NCBI GenBank assembly: GCA_015143295.1
Contig: CM026554.1
Coordinates: forward strand, 26,257,215-26,321,214
Direction of reading: 5' to 3'
Length of the DNA: 64,000 nucleotides
Origin: Tetracentron sinense
Taxonomy: Eukaryota; Streptophyta; Magnoliopsida; Trochodendrales; Trochodendraceae
Both the position numbers and the translations under genes were made by a program. Positions within the stretch are counted from its first letter, which is position 1. Each line of letters begins with the position of its first letter. Below, one piece after another: positions 12,417 through 24,710 of this stretch. The notes beneath the pieces were generated by a model. The model was not told the DNA's origin, did no database searches, and worked only from the letters and a program-made list of their open reading frames with translations.

Positions 12417-15400
12417 ATGGATCCGGTTCCAAGTGGAAATCTGCCTCCTGGATTTGATTCATCTTCATGTCGCAGTGTGTGAGTGCTATATAGTAGTTCA
12501 TTTTTTCCTTTACTGTTTCTAAAGTTTCTTTATGATTCTGTGCGTGTTGTGAACAGATTGGTATAAGTACCTTCTTTACTTTTAACTTTTGCAGTCTTCA
12601 CTTCTTATGATTTCATCTCTGGAACAGGCTTACTTGTTTGTGGGGTATTCTGTTACATTCATTTTTGTTATGTAGATCCTCAATCCACTACAAATAAGCA
12701 TGAATTGGCTGGAAGTGCTAATGATGTAGCATGATTATACTTTTATCCGCCATGTTGTTGGCAACTACTGTATTTACCTACTTATTAATCTGATAGCTTG
12801 ATGCTGATTCAGGTATGTAGGAAATATTCATTTCAATGTCACCGAGAGCCTTCTTGCAGAGGCTTTCCAGAGTGCAGGTCCTCTTGAAGGATGCAAGCTC
12901 ATTAGAAAAGAAAAGGTTTGATTCAATAATCAGCACTAAGCCCTTCTGTTCTTTTAGTATGCTCAGACTTTCTTTTCTTTAATGTCACACAATAAGATAA
13001 GCATCCACATTGGTCAGTTTATACTATTAAAGATGGTGATTCAAAATATGCATGTTTAACTACTTCAGTTTGTGGGTAAGTTGGCACCTTTCTTATTGTT
13101 TTTGGTATATTTTTAAGACTTCTATTTCATCTGACTATATTATTTGACAGAATGTTATATGAATATCTGATTTATTGATGAAGTCTTGGACATTGTTTCT
13201 TAGAACCACATATTGCTGTTTTATAGTTGTATACTTTGATTTGTCTGGTGTAAGATTGGTTCTTTGAAGGTTGCTCTGACTTCCCTTCCTACTACATGTA
13301 AAATTTATGAATGTAATCCTATTTGGATCGCCAATGAACATCGGAACAGGCTACAATATACATACTTTGTGTGAGGGACGGAGGGAGAGACTGCACTTGG
13401 TGTCCACGCTCCTTAGACCCGCTACGTCAATATTAACCCCCTAAGGTGAAGGGAGGGAACCTGTGCTCCACAGAGAGAGACCACACTTGCTGCCCGTGCT
13501 CCTTCGGCCTGCCATGTCAGTATTAAACCCCCCTAACGTTGATGCTTCCCCTCCTAGGCACACCAATGCCGGCTAGGGTTTTCATGCTCCTTGGCATGAT
13601 CCTTTCATTCCTTTGAACTAAACTGGGTCTCACTAGTAATCTTTGTCTATCCTTGTCCAATATCCATCCCGTCAAATGAATGCTTTACTTTGATTTGGTG
13701 ACCATTTGAGAAACATGGAAAGCATTTCTCTTATTGTCACATGATATAATCCAGAAATTCCAGTTTACATGTTTTGGGTCCTGTCACATGAGTAGAACTA
13801 CAGATGGCCTTAATGGTGAATTATGTTAATTCTCTTATTGTCACATGATATAATCCAGAAATTCCAGTTTACATGTTTTGGGTCCTGTCACATGAGTACA
13901 GACTACAGATGGCCTTAATGGTGAATTATGTTAAAATGTTTTGGGTCCTGTCACATGAGTACAGACTACACAATTTAGTGATTTTTTATCTGCAAAAAGC
14001 TTCTTAAAAGAACATGAGGGATATCTAGTTTTTAGAATCACTAATTATCACGTAGACTCATGCATACACTGCAATTTATTTGCTGATTTTGCAAATTTTC
14101 CATCCTTTTGATGCTTAGATTGTTTTATTGATTTATCATTGCAGTCATCTATTGCCTTTGTGGACTACCATGATCGAAGGTCTGCAGCTCTTGCGATAAT
14201 GACATTGCATGGACGACAACTGTAAGAATACCCTTTTTTGCATCAGGCGTGATAGGTTTGGTGCCTGTTTGGATGTGGATTTATCAACTTTGGTACTGTA
14301 GTGTAAATGTGAAACACTCATTTTGTTTGTTAAGGCGCGCGCCTAAGCTGAAAGTCTTTGCAACCAAAGTGAGCTGAGGAGCTGAATGACATGACAGCAC
14401 TACTAATTGAGTGCAGGGGACCGGCCCTGAGAAACTTATCAATGTCCAAAGCCCTCTATAAATAAAATTGATTTTTGGCCAACTTTTCCTAATTGGCATG
14501 TTGAGCTTTACCATGTTATTTTCCAAAGCATTGATAGGACCAATTTCTTGTTCAAATGTGCTGATTACCAGTTTGACAGTTTAAGTTTGCCACTTAGATG
14601 GTTCAAACAAGATCTTCATATTATCGTCCTTCAGTGGTGGTTTCCTTATGCTTCTCATTGATCATATTTTGATTTATTCTATTTGCAGTTATGGTCAGGC
14701 AATTAAGGTGAATTGGGCATATGCCAGTGGCCAGAGAGAGGATACTTCAGGTTACTATTAGCTTCCATCATTTTAAACTTGTTGTTCCTTTTGTTGCTTG
14801 TCGACTGTTCTTTTCCCCTATGGTTTCATGATACTAGCATTTATTGCGTCTTTATGCTCATCAGCTCACTTCAATGTTTTTGTGGGCGATCTGAGTCCTG
14901 AGGTTACCGACGCAACTCTATTTGCATGCTTCTCGGTCTATCCTAGTTGTTCGTAAGTTCCTCACTGCTTTCGAGATTTCTTATTATTTTATTTTACAAG
15001 TGTAATGTCTTCAAAATGACCTATGTTGCACTGGTATGGTTTTTTTTTTTTTTTTAATCGGTAAACAAGCTATATTATAAATAGTAGATCAAGAACAAGA
15101 GGGGCTCAAAAGAAAAAAGAAGAGTTTACAAGCACATAAACTCAAAGCAACATATCAAGCATGCCGAGCATGCCTTCCAGACCCTCCACCTCCATAAGAT
15201 CGACAATCAATATAATATCGCATTGATATCCTCCCCATCAATTCGGAGCCCTGCCCACTGTAATACAACCAACCAGATGTGCTCACAAATGCGAGAGGGG
15301 GGCGAAGAGGTGTTTTCAAACACCCTAAGGTTCCGTTCTTTCCATATCATGCATGATGCTGCCCCCGAGTGAACCTCCCATAATACCTTGCGCGCCCCCA

Positions 15401-18400
15401 CCACACTAACCTGAAGCCAACTAGATAAGAAGTTGTGAAAGGAAGAGGGAAAGACCCAGTCCACCCCTATGTAGGAGAGGAAAAAGCCCCATAAACCAAA
15501 CACAGCAGGACATTGTAAGAGCAAGTGGTCCATGGACTCTTCCGCTTGGAGACACATATAACACCGGTTAGCCATCCTCCACTCTCTATGGTGTAAATGT
15601 TCACACGTGAGGATCTTATTCAATGATGCTTTGAAGGAAACAGACCCGAGGATATAGGACAAAGAGACTGTAAAAATGATCTTACTGAGAATCGACCATG
15701 GTTGCTTCCAGACCAAACCCGTCTATCCCAGACATCCGACCATGGTGAAAATTGGCTAAGGTGAGCCAACAAGCGCACCATTTAATCGATTTCCCAATCA
15801 TTCAATCCACGCCGCAACTTCGGACCCCACCCCACCCCCTTTCCCTAATGCTCAAAATACTCCCCTACTAGAGCCCCTCTATTTGTAGCTAATGAGAATG
15901 TGCCCAAACTCATTTTGGAGCCCGTTTGCACTACACCATACATCTTTCCAAAATCTCACCTCTAAACCATTCCCCACAAGAAATTGGAACTTAGGCACAA
16001 CCAAATTGGCAGTTGCCATGATACCCTTCGAGAACCACATGCCATGCGGACCTCTAACCTCGCGCGGGATCCAACACGAAGACTCCATATTTCACTACAA
16101 TCACCTCCCGCCACAAACTAGTCCTCTCAGCCCCAAATCTCCAAATCCATTTCCCTAATAAGGCCTTGTTGACTTTGGCCAAGGACTCAACGTTGTTTCC
16201 AATCCACCAGGTGGTACTTAAAAGTCTCCACCTTCTCGTGCCAAAGAAACTCCCTTTGCAATCTCAAGGGACGTGGCCATAGACCTAGGCATGGTCAGGA
16301 TGGATATGTAGAATGTCGGGAGACTGCTGAGGGTGCTATGAATGAGGGTCAACTTTCCTCCCTTGGATAGAAAGTGTGACTTCCATTCTACCAACTGATT
16401 TGCAAACCGCTTTAACATTGGTGCCCAAAACGCCTTAGCCTTGAACCTAGCGGCATTCTAGCGGCATTCCCAAGTAAACGGATGGAAGGGAATCCACTTT
16501 ACAATCCAAACAGGCGGCAAGCTGGTCTATGTCTGGGATCTCACCTACACTTACGATCTCGGACTTAGCGAAGTTGACTCGTAGACCGGACACCACTTAA
16601 AAGAACCCAAGGAGACACCCGATATTGAGTAACTGGCGGGATGATGCTTTGCAAAAAATTAGGGTATCGTCCGCAAATTGAAGGTGAGAAATATGCAACT
16701 GGTCCTGCCCAATCGTAATACCCTCAAATACCGACCCCTCCGCTCTAGACAACATTTGGCTTAGAGCCTCCGAAATGATAACAAAGAGAAAAGGGGAGAG
16801 TGGGTCGCCCTGCCGTAGGTCCCTTGAGCTCGGGAAATAGCCCAATTGAACTCCCGTTGAGAATAATAGAGAAAGAAGTCGAGGAGATACACGACCTGAT
16901 CCACAACCTCCACTTTGCCCCAAAACCCATCCTCCGAAGGGCATTCTCCAAGAGGCTCCAATTAACGTGGTCGTAAGCTTTCTCCATTTCAACTTTACAA
17001 AGGATTCCAGGAGACTTGGATCGAATGCGTAATCGAGGCATTAATTGGCTATTAGGATCCCATCTAGAATTTGGCACCCCCCCACAAATGCTCCCTGTTG
17101 CGGGGATATGATCGAGGGCATCACTCTCTGGAGCCTAGCGGCCAGGACCTTTGATAGAATTTTGTAAACGCTATCCACCAGGCTAATAGGGCGAAAGTCC
17201 TGAGGCTCAACAACACCCTCCTTTTTGGGGATCAACACTACAAAAATATGGTTGAACACTATCAAATTTCCCTGTAATGAAGATTCCTTCATCACCTTCA
17301 AGAGATTGCCCCCCACTATCGCTCAACATTCCCTATAGAACTCTATGGAGAACCCATCCGGCCCACGGGCCTTGTCCCCTGAATCACTCCCAACACCTCC
17401 GAAAATGGCCCTTCCAAAGAGGTGCTTTGCTTGAGGAATAGACCCTCAAACTGAAGGCCATCCAGTGTGGGACGCCAACTCTCCCTCTCACCATACAATT
17501 CCTTATAATAAGAGAAAACACAATCCTCAATGTCCTTGGGACTCTCCAACCAAACCCCGTCCACCTTGAGTCTAGAGATGAAATTTCTTTTTCTAATGAA
17601 ATTTGTCACACGTTCAAAGAATTTGGTGTATCAGTCCCCCTCTTTAAGCCACCTTATTCATGCCTTTTGTTTGCAACTGATCTCCTTTAGGGTAAGCATG
17701 GACAAATATTCCAACTTCTTTGCCTCTTTGACTCGGATGTCAGCATTTGTTAAGGTCTGAGAGTCGACTAACTCATCCAAGGCCGAGATCTCACTAAGTA
17801 TCCCATCTAGTCTCACCCGGATATTTCCGAACACCTCCTTATTCCAAACGTTCATTCTAGCTTTGACGGCTTTCAATTTGAGGCTAAATCTCGAACTTGC
17901 TGCCCCCATCCTTTTTTTACCCTCCAAACCTCAGCCACAAGACCTTGAAAACCCTCATCCTTGAGCCACATGTTTTCAAACTGAAATGGAGGACACCCCC
18001 CCCCCCCCTCTAAAACTCCTGGATTCTAACACTATAGTCTTGTGATCGGAAATAGGCCGCGGGAGAGAGGATTGGGTAAGGCTCGGGAAATGACTCTCCC
18101 AACCAGGGCTAACTAAGAATCTGTCGCTATAGTCTGATTGGACCCAAGTAAATTGGGTCCCCCTAAGCGGATAATCGATAAGCTTATGGCGACAAATAAA
18201 GCTCCCAAATCTTTTCATCTTGGTAGAAATCGCACTTCCCCCTTTTCTCTTCGCAGAGAACCTGGTGCAGTGGAAATCACCCCTGAAACACCAAGGTACA
18301 CCTCAATGAACACTCACGTCGTCCAATTCATTCCACAGAACTGTGTCATCTGATCCCCCAAAGGAACCGTATACCCCGGTAAAGACCCATCTCAGGTCAG

Positions 18401-21400
18401 ACCCTACTAATCTACAGAGAATGGAGAGCGAGTATGCCCCTATTCTGACTCCAAGACCTCCACCTTGGCCTTCTCCCACATTAGTAAGATATCCCTTGAT
18501 GCCACTATAGACAGAACATCTACCCAACCTGGGGTGACGCCGCCCCAAATATCCCAAATATTAAATCTCCTGAGTTGCCTCCAGCTTAGTCTCTTGGAGG
18601 CACACAATTGACGGTTTCTTTGTTGACACCAAGTGTTTGACTACCCCCCCTTTTTCCACTCCCCGAATGTTCAAGGAAATGATGGAGATTCCTACCATCA
18701 AGATACACGACGATCACGGTTAGACTTGGGACTACACGAGATTCCCCTAGGGCATTGCCTGGATACAAGCGAGGGGGATGAGTTGGCCGCCTCATCAACC
18801 CGACAACCCCACACCCTTCAATTCTTTGGAACAAACCTCTGGCCTCGGCCTCATGCCCCTTTGTGGACAGGCCCAGGAACTGACCCATACCCTCCATCTG
18901 GTTCACCACCCACTCCGGGACCCCCCTTACCCGAATGGGATTCCCCTGCTGGATTCCATACCCGAATCTCCACAGGATTACAACGAACTGGGTCTGGAAG
19001 CACCGACTCTGATCTCCTGTTAAACTTAGGAAGAGCACTCATACCCACTGGTGAGCTAACCCGTACCACAATGTCCATTTCCTCATTGGAAAGTGGTGGT
19101 CTTTCCCCACCAGAATGCATTAGAGAATAAATTTCCACACCATATGAACACTTATCACTCACTCTATCCACCATATCCCTATCATATTGCTGGATAGAGT
19201 GGATACAATGAGAAGAGGGTTTAGGCGTACCTTCCAAGGGAAGAGGAGAAGACTCAGGCTGCTTACTACCTGTCCTCCCCCTGAATGGAGGTAGTGCTGT
19301 TGCATTGGTAGATTCCGCCACCGCTGAAGAGTGAACCAGAGTCTTTGATCCCCATCCCGGCATTACTTCCTCAAAACAGGTTAACCACAGGACCATGTGA
19401 GAAGGACATACGGCTCCGACCATGCTTGGGGCACTCAAAGCTTCATTGTCTGCCTGACCCAACAAATTGCTAGGGTCCACGCCCCCCACCTTTATCTGGT
19501 CCAGATCGAATTCCACCTCCACCTGCCTGTTCATTGACCCTGAGGGGTCCTGATCAACTCTACCTCCGACCAACCCATCTGACATGAAACGGTGTTTCCA
19601 ATTGGGCAAGACCTAGAAATTAGGATTCGTAGATGGCATTATTTTTAAATAACATATAAGAAAATATTTTTTCTGTACAATAATAAGCATTATGTTGGAT
19701 TATAGAATGGGGTAGCCTATGTTGTATCATGTAACTGTTGACAAAGCCAGAAATGATTGGAGTGATCATATTTGCCACCTAGAGACTTCCTATAGGTTAT
19801 AGGAACAAACAAAATACATAATTTATCGTAGATAAATAAGGTGTCCTACAAGTAAGGAAAGAGAAAAGGCAAAAAAATCTAGTAATGTGGGACCAGAATC
19901 TGGCAGTGTCGGAACCCTCACCTGCCCGACACAGGTACTATACTTTTTTAGAAGAATCAATGCAACATTGGCAATCGCAATTATTCTATATTTCTATTCA
20001 ATCGTAGTTAACTTCTTTGTTATTGTCCTCTTTTGTTTTGGTAGGTTTGTTATTATCCTCTTAGTTGAGCCTACATTGAATCTTGAATTATTTATAAGCC
20101 TACATCTAGATACTGTTACTTAATAAAAGGGTTTTAAGTATTGACCGATATCCCGGAATTTCAGCACCTTGTTTCGGTTTTGGGCAAATTCGAGAATTTC
20201 CATTTTGAATTTTAAGCCAAGTCTACAAAATTTACAGTATCTTGACTGAAATTTTAAATCTGGGTTAAGTTTCGGATTTGGCCAATAGCGGGACTGATGT
20301 GGAAGCCAGGATTTACAACCATGCTTAGGAAGTTGCTCTTATTAGGAGCCGCCCCAAAATTTTAAATATATTTCTTTAACAAAATAAGTTTGTGTGATTG
20401 GTTGTTGACAATATCTGTTGTCCACTTGCAGAGATGCGAGAGTGATGTGGGATCATAAAACTGGACGCTCAAGAGGATTTGGCTTTGTTTCTTTTCGTAA
20501 TCAGCAGGTATTGTTTTCCTCGTTATTGATAAAAATCACGTATCATTCTTACTATTATAATCAAATTATCATTCTCAAAACATTATGGTTGAGTCTACGT
20601 TTCATATATTTTCCCTTTAAATGGAACCCGAGTATGGATTTGGAAAATCAGTGGTAACCTGAGTCTACTTAGTGGGGTGAATTCTGCAACTGTCAATTTT
20701 GGAAATATTGGTTATTAGTAGATGCACGGAACCTTTTTTTGTTGGTGGATGCACAGAACCCTTAAACGTACGCTGAAAATCGTATTAATGGGATTTTGTC
20801 ATGGAATTATTTTGCAGGATGCGCAGAGTGCTATAAATGACTTGACTGGTTAGGCATCTGATAACTTGTTAACCTCTGTTACTTATCTTTTTCTTTGTTG
20901 AGTGAGGTGGAAAAATACAATATGTTTTGATCAGTTTCACGCCGTCTTGCAGGTAAATGGCTTGGGAATAGGCAAATAAGATGCAACTGGGCAGCTAAAG
21001 GAGCTGGCTTTAATGAAGAGAAGCAGAACAATGACAACCAAATTGCAGTTGTACTTACAAATGGATCTTCAGGTAGTATTGGTTTCTACTTGGATTAGGA
21101 CCACTAATGGTATGTAGGTTCCCTAAAGCATTGAGATTTGAGAGAAACAGGCTTGCCAATGCTGAAACTGCTTTCTGATCATTGTGTCAGAGAGTTCTTT
21201 AATGCATTATGTTAGCTGTATGTGTGACAAAGCTGCCAATTTGAAGTGTCGAGTTTCTGCGATGGGAACCTCCAAAAATTTAACAATGACATTTCTATGC
21301 AGATATCTTCTAGTTACAAAACAAGGACAAATAATTAGAAATTGAATATTAAATTGGTCATTTGTCAACTTAATTTTTGTAAGAGTATAAGAAGATGACC

Positions 21401-22427
21401 CTAAAATATCAAGTGATCTAAATGATCAGTTTAAAAGAAAAGAAGAGAAAATCTCAAAACAATCAAACTATAATAAGAGATGACTCATGAAATAATAATT
21501 ATATATTTAAGGGTTTAAAGTCAGGACTCAGTGTTCAACATTTTATGCATAGCCTGCCCTTCTTTAGGTGTCTGTATACAACATGAGTTGTACAAAAAGG
21601 GTTATCTGTAGCATACTAATACGTACACTATACATTTTGCTAATGCCACCATGTATATCCCCACATCTCTAGGAGTTTAATATCAGGTCACAAAGCGTCC
21701 ATGTTATTCCTTAGTGTCGGCACCCGATAAACAAAAATTAAAAGTCGGTATGCACAAGATCCCCCAGGGACTTTTTGATGCTAATCTTTTTCTCTTCTTA
21801 TTCTTCATTTCACAGATGGAGGTCAGGAGTATACAAATGAGGAGGCCCCTGAGAACAATCCAGCATACACTACTGTCTATGTTGGCAACCTTGCTCATGA
21901 GGTACTTAAAAGATGAAGAAAAGCAAAGCAAAAAATGTTATTTTAGTGTTGCTTTCGCAGTATAATCTTCATATATTCAGGACACTGATAAGTTCTCTTT
22001 TATTTTCTTATTTCCCTGGAAATTTTCCATGGGCCCCAGGTTACTCAAGCTGAGCTTCATCGTCAGTTCCATGCCCTTGGGGCTGGGGTTCTTGAGGAAG
22101 TGCGCGTCCAGAGGGATAAAGGGTTTGGATTTGTCAGGTACCACACCCATGAAGAAGCAGCCTTGGCTATTCAGATGGCCAATGGGAGGATGGTCTGCGG
22201 AAAGTCCATGAAGGTAAGCGAGCCTTTACTAGAAGGTTTTTTTTCCATCTAATGGTGTCTTGTAATCTGAATTGTGTTGCATGCACATTTATGAAAAAGG
22301 AGTGTTAGCCTCACATTCCAGCACGGGGCATGGGAGCCACATGCCCTTCCCAAGAGGACATTTAGCAGCTGTCTTTAACAAGCCAGTACTAATAACGGGT
22401 GAGAGAGGTTATACATATATATACATA

Positions 22428-22512
<85 letters not shown>

Positions 22513-24660
22513 GGCAAGGTTGCCTATGCATTACATGTTTGAGTGACACGTGACTCCTTTGGGCCCACCAAAAAGCACATTTTGCGGGTCCCCCTTTCCT
22601 GACACATGGCAAAAAATCTGCCCAATCGGAGAAGTCTAGGCTGTAAGATCGAACGATGGAAACTTTAACTTAGGTTGTGTTGTATTAACCCTAGGGGTTA
22701 ATATTGACCAACTATGCTTAGTGGCGGACGTTTTTGATTTCCAATTAGACGGTCTATATATCCACAATTAGGCTGATTTTTTGTTACGTGTCAAGGAATG
22801 ATCAATAAAGATTCACGCATTTTTTGTATGTGGCAGTGTGGGCTCAAAGGAGTGCCACGTGTTGCTCAAACGCACAACACATAGGATGTTACCTATATAT
22901 ATATATATATAGACGAGTTAGTTTAGGGGTACTCCCTATTATTACTCCATGTTTTTACACCCCATCTAAACCGTTCTGTAAAAAACATCAATGGTCTAGA
23001 TTATGCATAAGTGGCATCCTTAGCAGAAACAATATAATTCCAAAATTAACCTTTCATTAAAAAAACAAATAAACACGTTCTCATCTTCCCCATTCTCGTT
23101 CTTTCTTATCTCTCTCTCATCTCCCTTCCTCCCAAATCCAAAGCCTTCCACCACTACCGCGACGATTCAAAATGGGGTATGGTAGACATCCCATTTTCGT
23201 TTCATCATTAGGTATGTAGACTTTTTTAAAACCCGAAAAATGAGGTCTCTAACAATGAATAATGATTTGGAGAAGAAAGCATTCTTTCTCCTGTTCTTCC
23301 TCACCCCATTATCCCTACAAAAGCTATCCAACAACCCAAAGCCAAATCCTGATCTCCGCTCGAATCCTTCTCAATCTCCCCCCACTGATCTCAAACCCTG
23401 TTCAGAAACGATATTCTGGGATGGTTTCGAGGCCCCTCTTTTATTTCCCCTTGGGCGCGGATCATTGTCCCTAGTTTCGCAACTCAGCTCGGGGAAATAC
23501 TCTTACTGCTTTTCATCAATTAGACCAAAACCAGTAGTCTTTTGTTTGGATCTCTAGCTGATTTGAAGCAAACAGATGGTGAAATCATATCAACCCCACT
23601 AGTTAAAAATCCATCTCAACCATCATTTTATTATCTATCTCTTGAAGGGATTATTGTAGGATACACTCTCCTACCCATTTCAAGATCTGCATTTGCAGTC
23701 CAAGGAGATGGGAGTGGTGGCCTAATCATAGATTCTTGTACCACCTTTACATATCTAAAAGATTGTGGTTTTGAAATACTCAAAAGAGAGTTTGCCTAGC
23801 AGATGGATCTTCTGGTGGACAATTCGGACTATACAGGATTCGATTTGTGCTTCCTCTTGCCGTCGAATACTTCAGCGGTAGAGGTTCCCAAGTTAATATT
23901 TCATTTCCGAGGTGCCGATTTGGAATTACTGGTTGTTAATTACATGATAGCAGATTTTAGTATGGGGGTGATTTGCTTGGCAATGGGGGGATCCAGGGGA
24001 ATGCCAATCTTCAGGAACAGGTAACAACAGAACATGAGAGCGTTAGACATTCAAAAAGGAACATGGATTCGTTATCATCAATAGCCGGGGCGGATGTTTC
24101 TAGGTTCCAAATCTTGATTAGAATGTTTCTTTCTGGGTGGTGGTGGTGGAGACTTTGGATTTGGGGGGCAGAGAGAGAGAGATGAGAACGTATTTGTTTT
24201 TTGTTTTTAAATAAAAGGTTAATTTTGGAATTATATTATTTCTGTTAAGGATGCCACCTATTCGTTTTCTAGACCATTGACATTATTTGAAGAATGGTTT
24301 AGATAGGGTGTGAAAACAGGGAGTAAGAATTGGGAGTACCCCTAGACTGGCTCTCTCTCTCTCTCTAAATATGTATATATGAGTGTTACTAATGTTCACT
24401 ATGTTAGTGAACTTAGTAACCTTCACCAAGACATTTTAACCATTATATTAATTATCAAACTCAGTAAAGTTGAGGGTAGTAGTCATTTCATAGACCACCA
24501 GTCATTAAATCAGAAGAAAATATTTCTTGTCTCCCCTATTTAACAAATTATTCCCTAAGAAAGTACCAAAGCACCCTTATCTTTAATAGAATGGTATTTA
24601 TATAGGGGTCAAAAAAACTAGTGAAGGTTAACAAATTCATTAGTCTTAGTGAACGATAGC

Positions 24661-24710
<50 letters not shown>

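Noticed and set aside
18633-19130. 165-codon + strand frame
   Set aside because: It lies opposite the LINE coding strand (ORF1/endonuclease); a shadow of that gene.
15020-19722. CCTATGTTG on both sides of the intron 5 LINE as target duplication
   Set aside because: Only 9 bases match and the right copy lies about 90 bp beyond the last recognisable LINE sequence.
22272-22553. 93-codon frame and its opposite-strand partner
   Set aside because: Most of the peptide is translated (TA)n, (GT)n and (GA)n microsatellite.
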